A stretch of DNA of 5,683 nt from NCBI GenBank assembly GCA_036562265.1, contig DATCKS010000338.1, positions 1 through 5,683 of the forward strand, given 5' to 3'. The translations under genes were made by a program, and so were the position numbers. This DNA is from DASVDK01 sp036562265 [NCBI: Thermodesulfobacteriota bacterium] (GTDB lineage: Bacteria; DASVDK01). The notes below the pieces were generated by a model. The model saw nothing but the letters and a program-made list of their open reading frames with translations, ran no database searches and was not told where the DNA came from. Position 1 is the first letter of the stretch. Each line of letters starts with the position of its first letter. Below are positions 1-5,683 of the stretch, piece after piece.

Positions 1-896
1 TGACTACGCAGGCGGCTCGCACGGTCGCCCGGGTCGTCCCGAGCACGCGGACCTTCGAGGGGGCCGGCTTCCCGGTCCGCCGGCCCTTCCCCACGCCGGC
101 GCTCGACCACATCGACCCCTTCCTCCTCCTCGACGAGATGGGGCCGGTCCGCTACGGCCCCGGCGAGGCCAGGGGCGCGCCCGACCATCCTCACCGGGGA
201 TTCGAGACGGTGACCTACCTCCTCGCCGGCCGCATGCGCCACGGCGACTCGCAGGGCAACCGTGGGGTCCTCGGTCCGGGCGACGTCCAGTGGATGACGG
301 CCGGCGCCGGCGTCGTGCACTCGGAGATGCCCGACCCCGAGCTGCTCGAGCGAGGCGGGCCGATGCACGGCTTCCAGCTCTGGGTGAACCTGCCGGCCAG
401 GGACAAGATGATCCGCCCGCGCTACCAGGACACGCCGTCGGCGCGGATTCCCGTCGTTGCGAGCGCGGACGGCCGGGTCCGGGCGAAGGTCATCGCCGGG
501 GAGGCGCTCGGCGCCGCCGCGGTCATCGAGACCCGGACGCCGATCCTCTACGTCCACTTCACGCTCGAGCCCGGCGCGGAGGTCGTGCAGCCGGTGCGCG
601 CCGACTTCAACGTCTTCGCCTACCCGTTCGTCGGTGACCTCCTCGCCGGCCCCGACGGCCGCCGGGTCGAGGAGGGCGCCGCGGCGATCTTCTCGAGGGA
701 CGGCGCCGTCGTGCGGCTCGCCGCGCCAGCCGACGCGACCGGGGCCGTCGAGGCGCTCCTCATCGGCGGGCAGCCGCTGGGTGAGCCGGTGGCGCGCTAC
801 GGTCCGTTCGTGATGAACACGCGCGCCGAGCTGGAGCAGGCGTTCGAGGACTTCCGCCGCGGCCGCTTCGGCACGATCCCCGCGCAGGTCGGCTAG
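1..896 (+). CDS. Pirin family protein (cupin-fold, metal-binding); first base of start codon outside window
   Basis: Pirins are cytoplasmic bicupin proteins with one metal (usually Fe) site in the N-terminal cupin. Some members have quercetin 2,3-dioxygenase activity, but most bacterial ones have no known substrate. The frame is open from base 3, and bases 1-2 are TG followed by ACT ACG CAG. The start is therefore most likely an NTG codon whose first base precedes the window, giving 298 residues, the normal length for the family. Starting at the internal ATG at 138 would delete about 46 residues of conserved N-terminal pirin sequence (TFEGAGFPVRRPFP, LDHIDPFLLLDE). All four metal ligands are visible: HPHRGFE (His63, His65) and VVHSEMP (His107, Glu109). 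The C-terminal pirin domain ends with the typical GGQPLGEPVARYGPFVMNT block and an acidic/basic tail. It converges on the ligase gene with a 10 bp gap, so it is not part of the transporter operon. Family assignment is firm; substrate unknown. Confidence 0.93.
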   Translation, partial: TTQAARTVARVVPSTRTFEGAGFPVRRPFPTPALDHIDPFLLLDEMGPVRYGPGEARGAPDHPHRGFETVTYLLAGRMRHGDSQGNRGVLGPGDVQWMTAGAGVVHSEMPDPELLERGGPMHGFQLWVNLPARDKMIRPRYQDTPSARIPVVASADGRVRAKVIAGEALGAAAVIETRTPILYVHFTLEPGAEVVQPVRADFNVFAYPFVGDLLAGPDGRRVEEGAAAIFSRDGAVVRLAAPADATGAVEALLIGGQPLGEPVARYGPFVMNTRAELEQAFEDFRRGRFGTIPAQVG

Positions 897-906
897 GCCG
901 CGGCCT
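895..906. repeat. 12-bp perfect palindrome at the convergent gene junction
   Basis: AGGCCGCGGCCT is self-complementary and fills the 10-bp gap between the pirin stop codon (TAG, 894-896) and the ligase stop codon (907-909 on the minus strand), overlapping the last two bases of the pirin stop. It has no spacer for a stable loop and no flanking T-tract on either strand, so a bidirectional intrinsic terminator is possible but weakly supported. In DNA this rich in G and C it may be chance. Confidence 0.35.
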
Positions 907-2154
907 CTAGCTCCAGACCCGCCGGTCGTCGAGCCGCTTGTAGCGTTCGGGGAACGTCCCGGGCGGCACGACGACGACGGCGTCGACGCGGAGCTTGAGG
1001 ACGTCGCGCAGCCTGGCGGCGAGCGCCTGCTCGTCGACCGGGCCTCGGGTCTCGATCTCGCAAGTAAGGATGTCCTGGTGGCCTTTGCGCGTCACGACGA
1101 GCCGGTAGCGGGCCACCGCCGGGAACTCGGCCACGACGCCGTCGGCCTCCTTCGCGTGGACGAACAGGCCGCGCACCTTGACCGCGTCGCCCACCCGGCC
1201 GGCCATCCGGACGAGCCGGCTCGACGTCCGCCCGCAGGGACAGGGCGCATGCGAGACGACCGAGAGGTCGCCCGTGCCGAAGCGGATGAGCGGGTACGCC
1301 GGCGCGCCGATGGCGGTCGCCACGACCTGGCCCACCTCCCCCTCGGGCACCGGGCGGCCGGTCTCGAGGTCGACCACCTCCACGAGGATGTCGTCCGCGA
1401 TGTGCATCCCCTGCCGCACCGCGCACTCGAAGGCGACGAGCCCGAGGTCGGCGGTGAGGTACGCCTGGTAGGCCTCGACGCCGAACTCGTCCCGCAGGCG
1501 GGCGCGCAGGCTCTCCGGGAACATCTCGCCGCTCACGAGCGCCCGCGACAGCCGGCGCCGTTCGCGGCCGATGCCGAGCTCCTCCGCCTTCTCGAGGATC
1601 GCCACGAGGAACGAGGGGATCCCGAAGAAGCCGGTCACGCCGGCCTGCTCGAGCAGCCGGGCCTGCGTCTCGGTGTTGCCGACCCCGCCGGGGATCACGA
1701 TGCCGCCGAGCGGGTGGACGCCGTCGTCGCCCATGTGCCCGGCCGGCGTCAGGTGATAGGCGAACGTGTTGAGGACGATGTCGCCTGCGCGGAAGCCGGC
1801 GGCGAAGAACGCGCGGGCGGTGCGCCAGTACCCCGGCCCGGCGGCCGGCTCCATGATCGGCCCCGGCGAGAGGAAGAGGTAGCGGTACTGCTCGATCGGC
1901 ATCCCCTGCCAGCCGCCGAGCGGCGGCTCCGCGCGCTGGAGTTCGGGAAGGTCCTCCTTGCGCGTGATGGGGAGCGCCGCGAGGTCGCCTCGCTCGCGAA
2001 TCGACGACGGGTCGACGCCGGCGCGCTCGAAGAGCCGCCGCGCGGCGGGAGCGTTGGCGACCGCATGGGCGACGAGCGCGCGCAGGGCGGCGGCCTCCCG
2101 GGCCGCCCGCTCGGCGGGGGGCGCCGCCTCGCCCGGGTCGTAGAAAGCCGTCAT
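907..2154 (-). CDS. Phenylacetate-CoA ligase (PaaK)-like AMP-forming acyl-CoA ligase
   Basis: Predicted cytoplasmic ligase (415 aa) of the adenylate-forming PaaK/COG1541 group, which converts a carboxylic acid plus ATP and CoA to acyl-CoA, AMP and PPi. Visible landmarks: the N-terminal LPITRKEDL segment (about 61-69); the nucleotide-loop position SPGPIMEP (96-103), in place of the usual SSGTTGKP; YLTADLGLVAFE (232-243) at the acyl/adenylate motif; RFGTGDLS (291-298), the family's TGD motif; CPCGRTSSRL (305-314); and GRVGDAVKVRGLFVH (319-333), the hinge into the mobile C-terminal domain. Length fits PaaK-type enzymes (roughly 410-440 aa). ATG 2154 is chosen because a GGAGG lies 8 nt upstream; the alternative GTG at 2163 sits inside that Shine-Dalgarno. 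It is last in the transporter operon, 63 bp after livF, suggesting it activates the imported acid. True substrate unknown; phenylacetate is only the family name. Confidence 0.88.
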   Translation of the reverse strand: MTAFYDPGEAAPPAERAAREAAALRALVAHAVANAPAARRLFERAGVDPSSIRERGDLAALPITRKEDLPELQRAEPPLGGWQGMPIEQYRYLFLSPGPIMEPAAGPGYWRTARAFFAAGFRAGDIVLNTFAYHLTPAGHMGDDGVHPLGGIVIPGGVGNTETQARLLEQAGVTGFFGIPSFLVAILEKAEELGIGRERRRLSRALVSGEMFPESLRARLRDEFGVEAYQAYLTADLGLVAFECAVRQGMHIADDILVEVVDLETGRPVPEGEVGQVVATAIGAPAYPLIRFGTGDLSVVSHAPCPCGRTSSRLVRMAGRVGDAVKVRGLFVHAKEADGVVAEFPAVARYRLVVTRKGHQDILTCEIETRGPVDEQALAARLRDVLKLRVDAVVVVPPGTFPERYKRLDDRRVWS

Positions 2155-2217
2155 GACACCCACCTCCGGCGCCCGCCGGCCCGGGCCCTCGACCGGTGCG
2201 GGCGGCCTCGCGTGTCC
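2155..2217 (-). other. livF-ligase intergenic gap with GC-rich inverted repeats
   Basis: This 63-bp spacer is the second longest gap in the operon. CGCCCGC (2170-2176) and GCGGGCG (2198-2204) are complementary, and between them lies the 10-bp palindrome GGCCCGGGCC (2178-2187). The transcript could fold just upstream of the ligase Shine-Dalgarno. No T-tract follows, so a true terminator is unlikely. Whether it modulates ligase expression is speculation. Confidence 0.35.
2163..2167 (-). promoter_or_regulatory. Shine-Dalgarno of the PaaK-like ligase gene
   Basis: On the minus strand GGAGG (within GCCGGAGGTGGGTGTC) precedes ATG 2154 by 8 nt. It overlaps the first base of the alternative in-frame GTG at 2163-2161, which it therefore rules out as the start. 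Confidence 0.8.
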
Positions 2218-3045
2218 CTACATGTACCGCTTGCGCCGCCGATACGCCTTGACCTCCCGGTAGCTCTTGCGGCTGCCCCCCTCCGTGAGCCCCAGGTAGA
2301 ACTCCTTCACGTCGGGGTTGGCCTTGAGCCACTCCGCGGACCCTTCGAGGACGATCCGCCCGTTCTCCATGATGTAGCCGTAGCGGGCGAGGTTGAGCGC
2401 CATGCGGGCGTTCTGCTCCACGAGGAGGATCGTCGTCCCCTCCCGCCGGTTGATCTCCTCGACGATCGTGAAGATCTCCTGCACGAGAAGGGGCGCGAGC
2501 CCGAGCGACGGCTCGTCGAGGAGGAGGAGGGTCGGCTGCGCCATCAGCGCGCGGCCGATCGCGAGCATCTGCTGCTCCCCGCCGGAGCAGTAGCCGGCGA
2601 GCCGCCGTCTGAGTTCGGCCAGCCGCGGGAAGTAGTGGTAGACGCGGTCGAGGTCGGAGCGGCCGCCCCCGATCGGCGCCGCGCCACGGGCGTACCGCCC
2701 GACCCGGAGGTTCTCCTCGACGGTCAGGTGCTTGAAGACCCGCCGTCCTTCGAGCACCTGGACCACGCCCCGGCGGACGATCTCCTCCGCCGGGACGTTG
2801 TCGATCCGCTCGCCGTCGAGGTGGATCGTCCCGCGTCGGACCCGGCCGTCCTCGGTGAGGAGGAGGCCCGACACGGCCTTGAGGGTCGTCGTCTTGCCGG
2901 CGCCGTTGGTGCCGAGCAGGGCGACGATCTCCCCGCGGGGGAGGCGGAGCGACACCCCTTTCAGGACCAGGATGACGTCGTGGTAGACGACCTCGATGTT
3001 GTTGATCACCAGGAGGTCGGTCGGTCGCTCCACCTCTCCCTCCAC
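2218..3045 (-). CDS. livF: Branched-chain amino acid-type ABC transporter ATP-binding protein LivF
   Basis: One of the two ATPase subunits of a HAAT-family importer; it binds the cytoplasmic face of the LivH/LivM permease and hydrolyses ATP to drive uptake. The protein is 275 aa. Walker A is GTNGAGKT (45-52), a Q-loop glutamine lies in VVQVLEGRRVF (about Q96), the ABC signature is CSGGEQQ (153-159, Cys in place of the common Leu), Walker B is LLLLDEP (173-179), and the D-loop is SLGLAP (180-185). LVEQN (208-212) puts Gln at the usual switch His, which is typical of LivF and separates it from LivG. The core resembles the usual 235-240 aa LivF; the remainder is a short N-terminal extension and a very basic C-terminal tail (about 255-275) rich in Lys, Arg and Tyr. 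Start is GTG 3045, with GAGAGG 9 nt upstream. It lies 28 bp after the binding-protein gene. The solute is not deducible from this subunit. Confidence 0.95.
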   Translation of the reverse strand: MEGEVERPTDLLVINNIEVVYHDVILVLKGVSLRLPRGEIVALLGTNGAGKTTTLKAVSGLLLTEDGRVRRGTIHLDGERIDNVPAEEIVRRGVVQVLEGRRVFKHLTVEENLRVGRYARGAAPIGGGRSDLDRVYHYFPRLAELRRRLAGYCSGGEQQMLAIGRALMAQPTLLLLDEPSLGLAPLLVQEIFTIVEEINRREGTTILLVEQNARMALNLARYGYIMENGRIVLEGSAEWLKANPDVKEFYLGLTEGGSRKSYREVKAYRRRKRYM

Positions 3046-3054
3046 GTGACGACG

Positions 3055-3060
3055 CCTCTC
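3055..3060 (-). promoter_or_regulatory. Shine-Dalgarno of livF
   Basis: GAGAGG on the minus strand lies 9 nt before GTG 3045 in the 28-bp gap after the substrate-binding gene. A purine-rich GGGAGAGGTGGAG also falls inside the first codons and could serve a later GTG (3009), but its spacing there is too long, so GTG 3045 is preferred. Confidence 0.6.
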
Positions 3061-3073
3061 GCCGCCGGCGCGG

Positions 3074-4300
3074 CTACCGGCTCTGTCCCGCCGCCTTGCC
3101 GCGCGGCGCGAACTCGCCGATGTAGTCGAGCCGATTCGTCTTGGCGTTGAGCCGGTAGAGGAGGACCGCGTCGGCCCCCGCGTGCCGCTCCGGCGTGAAC
3201 GTCACCGGGAGGACGAGCCCGCCGGTGTCGAAGTTCCTGAGCGTCTCGAGCCCCGCCTTGATCCCGGCGCCGTCGAGCGTCGGCGCCCGCCTGAGCCCCT
3301 CGACGAGGAGCATCGCCGTCGCGACCCCCTGGGCGTAGTGCGGCGGCCGCGCCTTCTCGTCGGGGCTGTACCGGGCGTTCAGCTGGTGCGTGATCCGGTT
3401 GCCCGGGATCTCCTCGAACCAGGTGCGGGCGGCCGACGTCGTGATGAAGCCGTCGGCGTTGGCGCCGGCCAGGTGGAGCAGCTCCTCGCCGCCCGCGTAG
3501 TGGATCCCGAGGAACGTCGCCCGAAGGCCGTTGCGCCGGGCGTCACGCAGGAAGACGGAGAGCGGCGAGGCGACGTTCTGGAAGAGCACGTACTCGGCCC
3601 GCGCCCGCCGAAGCTCGAGGACCTGGCTCGTCGCGTCGAGCACGTCGGCGGCAAGCTCCTGCGACGCGACCGTCTCCATGCCGAGCTCCTGCAGGTAGGC
3701 CCGCCCGGCCGCGAGCGGCGAGCGCCCGTAGGGCGACGGGTGGACGTTGAAGGCGACCCTCGCCGGGGAGCTCCCCTTGTGAAGCGTCTTCACGTAGTCG
3801 ACGAGCACCTTCATGTGGTCGTCGTACGTCATGCTGAGGAAGAAGTTGTAGTCGCCCGGCGCGTCGAGGAGCCCCGCGTGGAAGGAGGCCGAGAGCGTCG
3901 GGATGCGGGCGCGGTTGACCTCCTCCTTGATGGCGAGGTTGGCGCCGGTCCCCCAGGTGATCGCCCCCACGATCCGGTTCTGCGAGGCGAACTGGCGCAG
4001 CGCCGAGAGGGTCTGCTGCGGGTTGTACTGGTCGTCGGACCAGACCAGCTCGACCCGGACCGGGCCGAGCTTCTGCGTCTCGACGATCCCCTTCTGCTCG
4101 TCCTGGAGCCAGCGGAAGTAGTGGAGGGCGCCGTCGCCGTAGTGCCGGCCGGCGTCGCTGGTGGGTCCCGTCCAGGTCCCGATCAGGCCGAAGGTCACCG
4201 TGCGGGCCTCGGCCGCCATCGCGACGGCCGGCACGAGCGCGACCAGTGCCGACACGACGAGGACGAGAAGCGAGGCGCCGAGCGTTCTCGCGCGAAACAT
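3074..4300 (-). CDS. Periplasmic substrate-binding protein of the HAAT/Liv ABC importer
   Basis: A 408-aa type I periplasmic binding protein (Peripla_BP_6/LivJ-like) that delivers a solute to LivHM. Residues 1-29 are a classical Sec signal peptide: basic n-region (FRAR), hydrophobic core LGASLLVLVVSALVALV, and an AMA|A signal peptidase I site at about 29/30. There is no lipobox Cys, and no Cys anywhere, so it should be a soluble periplasmic protein. The mature part opens with the family's first beta strand and loop, VTFGLIGTWTGPTSDAG (35-51), where ligand contacts usually start. It continues with QQTLSALRQF, AITWGTGAN (113-121), a lobe-crossing region near FNVHPSPYGRS (184-194), and DGFITTSAA (283-291). 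ATG 4300 has an ideal AAAGGAGG 8 nt upstream; the open frame continues far 5' of it, but that part is the antiparallel shadow of livM. Placed between livM and livF, it is co-transcribed. Ligand unknown; the linked ligase suggests an organic, perhaps aromatic, acid. Confidence 0.93.
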   Translation of the reverse strand: MFRARTLGASLLVLVVSALVALVPAVAMAAEARTVTFGLIGTWTGPTSDAGRHYGDGALHYFRWLQDEQKGIVETQKLGPVRVELVWSDDQYNPQQTLSALRQFASQNRIVGAITWGTGANLAIKEEVNRARIPTLSASFHAGLLDAPGDYNFFLSMTYDDHMKVLVDYVKTLHKGSSPARVAFNVHPSPYGRSPLAAGRAYLQELGMETVASQELAADVLDATSQVLELRRARAEYVLFQNVASPLSVFLRDARRNGLRATFLGIHYAGGEELLHLAGANADGFITTSAARTWFEEIPGNRITHQLNARYSPDEKARPPHYAQGVATAMLLVEGLRRAPTLDGAGIKAGLETLRNFDTGGLVLPVTFTPERHAGADAVLLYRLNAKTNRLDYIGEFAPRGKAAGQSR

Positions 4301-4308
4301 GGGAGTCT

Positions 4309-4316
4309 CCTCCTTT
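4309..4316 (-). promoter_or_regulatory. Strong Shine-Dalgarno of the substrate-binding protein gene
   Basis: AAAGGAGG on the minus strand lies 8 nt before ATG 4300 and is the best ribosome site in the window. It fixes the start of the binding protein inside a much longer open frame and fits the high abundance normally needed for binding proteins. Confidence 0.88.
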
Positions 4317-4320
4317 GTGC

Positions 4321-5370
4321 CTAGTACCGGAAGGGCCAGAGGTTCACGTAGCTCTTCACCACCCGCCACCGGTCGGCGAGCCCCTCGGGCTCGAACACGA
4401 GGAAGCCGACGACCACCAGTCCGAAGACCGCGTACCTGAGCCCGATCAGGAGGTTCGAGACCTGCGGCATCATCTGGGAGAGCGCGTCGGCCGCCACGCG
4501 CAGGCCTTCGGGCAGGAGCGTCATGAGGGCGGCGCCGAGCACCGAGCCGACGACGCTCCCCATCCCGCCGACGATGATCATCGCGAGGTACTCGACCGAC
4601 AGCATCAGGGTGAACCGCTCCGCGGACACCACTCCCGTCAGGTAGGCCCAGAGCCCTCCCGCGACCCCCACGAAGAAGGCGCTCAGCGAGAAGGCCAGGA
4701 GCTTGTAGCCGAAGACCGGGATCCCCATCGCCGCCGCGGCCCGATCGTTGTCCCGGATCGCGACGAACGCCCGGCCGAACCGGCTCCGCAGGAGGTTCAC
4801 CGAGGCCCACACGAAGAGCACCGCCGAGACCAGCACCAGGTAGTAAAGGGCCCGATCCGACGCGAGCGGCAGCCCCGGCAGCGACGGCCGCGGCACCCGC
4901 AGGTAGGAGGTGCCGCCGCCGCTGCTGTCGTAGAGGTTGAACGCGAACTCGAGGAGGACCTGCGCCGCCAGCGTCGCGAGGGCGAGGTAGAGCCCCTTGA
5001 CGCGCAGCGACGGCACGCCGAAGACGACGCCGACCGCGGCGGTGGCGAGCCCCGCCGCCGGCAGGGCCAGCCAGAACGGCAGTCCCGCCCCGGCCAGGAT
5101 CCCGGTCGCGTACGCGCCGACCCCCATGAACGCCCCGTGGCCGAGGGAGATCTGACCGGTGCTGCCGGTCAGCAGGTTGAGGCCGAGGGTACCGATGACG
5201 AAGATCCCGACCAGGCTCGCGAGGTAGACGAGGTAGTCCCCCAGCACGAGCGGCAGCAGGGCGAGCGCCACCACCACGGCCGTCATGCAGAGCGGCCCCA
5301 GGTCGGTCGCGAAGACCCTGAGGTCGTCCTCGTATCGCGTCCGGTAGGCCCCGCACACGTGGAACTGCAC
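4321..5370 (-). CDS. livM: Branched-chain amino acid-type ABC transporter permease LivM
   Basis: Inner-membrane permease subunit (349 aa) that pairs with LivH to form the translocation channel. After a soluble N-terminus (QFHVCGAYRTRYEDD) come several hydrophobic helices, approximately at 27-43, 46-68, 82-105, 108-120, 128-142, 174-192, 228-247, 256-285 and 305-325. The Gly-rich LLTGSTGQISLGHGAF (66-81) is a LivM hallmark. The cytoplasmic coupling loop (EAA-like) is GRAFVAIRDNDRAAAAMGI (199-217), which docks on the ATPases, and IIVGGMGSVVGSVLGA (265-280) is a second conserved stretch. Start is GTG 5370, preceded by GGAGGGGGAG with 6 nt spacing. A GTG at 5412 would add 14 Gly/Arg/Ala residues with no evident ribosome site, and it starts inside a hairpin. 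The stop lies 20 bp before the binding-protein ATG, so the two are tightly coupled; livH lies 66 bp upstream. The family is clear; transport specificity is not visible. Confidence 0.94.
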   Translation of the reverse strand: MQFHVCGAYRTRYEDDLRVFATDLGPLCMTAVVVALALLPLVLGDYLVYLASLVGIFVIGTLGLNLLTGSTGQISLGHGAFMGVGAYATGILAGAGLPFWLALPAAGLATAAVGVVFGVPSLRVKGLYLALATLAAQVLLEFAFNLYDSSGGGTSYLRVPRPSLPGLPLASDRALYYLVLVSAVLFVWASVNLLRSRFGRAFVAIRDNDRAAAAMGIPVFGYKLLAFSLSAFFVGVAGGLWAYLTGVVSAERFTLMLSVEYLAMIIVGGMGSVVGSVLGAALMTLLPEGLRVAADALSQMMPQVSNLLIGLRYAVFGLVVVGFLVFEPEGLADRWRVVKSYVNLWPFRY

Positions 5371-5376
5371 GCTCCC

Positions 5377-5381
5377 CCTCC
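5377..5381 (-). promoter_or_regulatory. Shine-Dalgarno of livM deciding the GTG 5370 start
   Basis: Minus-strand CGGAGGGGGAGC directly precedes GTG 5370, with GGAGG 6 nt away. The more upstream in-frame GTG at 5412 lacks a comparable site. Confidence 0.75.
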
Positions 5382-5410
5382 GAAGCCCCGCGCCGCCGGC
5401 CGCCCGCCCC

Positions 5411-5431
5411 ACGGCCGGCGCGGCCGGCCGT
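5411..5431. repeat. Perfect 9-bp stem, 3-nt loop GC hairpin between livH and livM
   Basis: ACGGCCGGC (5411-5419) and GCCGGCCGT (5423-5431) are exact reverse complements separated by GCG. In the minus-strand transcript the hairpin starts 5 nt after the livH stop codon and ends about 30 nt before the livM Shine-Dalgarno. No U-tract follows (the next bases are GGGGCGGGCG), so full intrinsic termination is unlikely. An mRNA-stabilising or attenuating element between the two permease genes is plausible. Confidence 0.6.
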
Positions 5432-5436
5432 CGGGA

Positions 5437-5683
5437 TCAGACCCGCTCGATCTCCACCGTCCCGAACAGCCCGTACGGCTTCACCATCAGGATCAGCACC
5501 AGCACGATGAACGGCACCACCTCGTGGATGCCGACCCCCACGATCGGGCTCAGGTAGCCGGCGGCGAGGTTCTCGAGGAGGCCGATCAGGAGGCCGCCCA
5601 CGACCGCCCCGGCCACGCTGTCGAGCCCGCCGACGATCGCGGCCGGGAAAACCAGGATGCCGATCGCGCTCAGTCCGTCGGTG
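5437..5683 (-). CDS. livH: Branched-chain amino acid-type ABC transporter permease LivH, C-terminal part (cut by window edge)
   Basis: Reading the minus strand from the right edge gives an uninterrupted 81-residue C-terminus ending in TGA (5437-5439). It begins TDGLSAIGILVFPAAIVGGL and ends KPYGLFGTVEIERV. The segment FPAAIVGGLDSVAGAVVGGL (about residues 12-31 of the visible part) is the conserved LivH stretch after the coupling loop. It is followed by a hydrophobic last helix (PFIVLVLILMV) and the family-typical KPYGLFG ending (usually RPxGLFG) with a short charged tail. LivH is the partner permease of LivM in the inner membrane. About 210 residues, including the coupling loop, should lie beyond the window. 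Its stop lies 66 bp before livM, on the same strand, consistent with the usual livH-livM order. No frameshift or internal stop is seen in the visible part. Confidence 0.92.
   Translation of the reverse strand, partial: TDGLSAIGILVFPAAIVGGLDSVAGAVVGGLLIGLLENLAAGYLSPIVGVGIHEVVPFIVLVLILMVKPYGLFGTVEIERV

Noticed and set aside
2155-2163. GTG start for the ligase at 2163
   Set aside because: The codon overlaps the GGAGG that serves ATG 2154, and there is no other ribosome site upstream at proper spacing.
893-2332. 479-residue minus-strand frame overlapping the ligase
   Set aside because: It is an alternative frame of the ligase region with Arg/Ala/Gly-rich repetitive composition. The ligase motifs are in the other frame.
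1078-3150. 690-residue open frame on the plus strand
   Set aside because: It is antiparallel to the ligase and livF genes. Its product is Arg/Asp/Glu/Pro/Leu-rich low-complexity sequence without motifs, as expected from the complement of G/C-ending codons in high-GC DNA.
3182-4324. 380-residue plus-strand frame
   Set aside because: It is antisense to the binding-protein gene, with no motif and a composition biased to Arg, Glu, Val and Asp.
4301-5356. 5' extension of the binding-protein frame on the minus strand
   Set aside because: It is an out-of-frame reading of livM, giving Arg/Gly/Pro-rich sequence. A signal peptide and strong Shine-Dalgarno mark the true start at ATG 4300.
5371-5412. 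GTG start for livM at 5412
   Set aside because: It would add 14 low-complexity residues and begin within the livH-livM hairpin, while GTG 5370 has an adjacent Shine-Dalgarno.
1-5683. Mobile element, CRISPR array, tRNA or rRNA
   Set aside because: No transposase motifs, direct-repeat arrays, cloverleaf sequence or rRNA signatures were seen on either strand. Nearly all bases belong to six coding regions.

Overview
The window is a GC-rich (about 70 % by eye), densely coding bacterial segment. It carries most of a branched-chain amino acid-type (HAAT/Liv) ABC importer operon on the minus strand, followed by an acyl-CoA ligase gene of the phenylacetate-CoA ligase (PaaK, COG1541) type. A pirin gene converges on it from the plus strand. 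The substrate-binding protein has a cleavable Sec signal and no lipobox cysteine, which suits a Gram-negative cell with a periplasm. High GC, G/C-ending codons and this Liv/ligase gene order suggest a soil- or sediment-type lineage such as Rokubacteria/Methylomirabilota, a deltaproteobacterium or a betaproteobacterium. That placement is inference; no taxonomic marker is present.

Layout. Positions 1-896 (+) hold a nearly complete pirin gene; only the first base of its start codon appears to lie outside the window. It ends 10 bp from the stop of the convergent ligase gene, with a short perfect palindrome at the junction. On the minus strand, in transcription order, come: the 3' end of livH (permease, 5683-5437, continuing off the right edge); livM (permease, 5370-4321); the periplasmic substrate-binding protein (4300-3074); livF (ATPase, 3045-2218); and the PaaK-like ligase (2154-907). 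Gaps are about 66, 20, 28 and 63 bp, and livM and every later minus-strand gene has a recognisable Shine-Dalgarno sequence. Transcription is probably polycistronic from a promoter to the right of the window. A strong hairpin lies between livH and livM. The usual second ATPase, livG, is not in the window and is expected upstream of livH.

How the parts work together (inference). The binding protein captures a small carboxylate in the periplasm, LivH/LivM form the channel, and LivF (with an unseen LivG) powers import. The co-transcribed ligase may then trap the imported acid as its CoA thioester. The ligase suggests an aromatic or other organic acid rather than leucine/isoleucine/valine, but the sequence alone does not identify the substrate. 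The ligase has a non-canonical nucleotide-binding loop (SPGPIMEP instead of SSGTTGKP). I see no mobile element, CRISPR array, tRNA or rRNA. The region looks like ordinary catabolic/transport DNA rather than a new kind of system.
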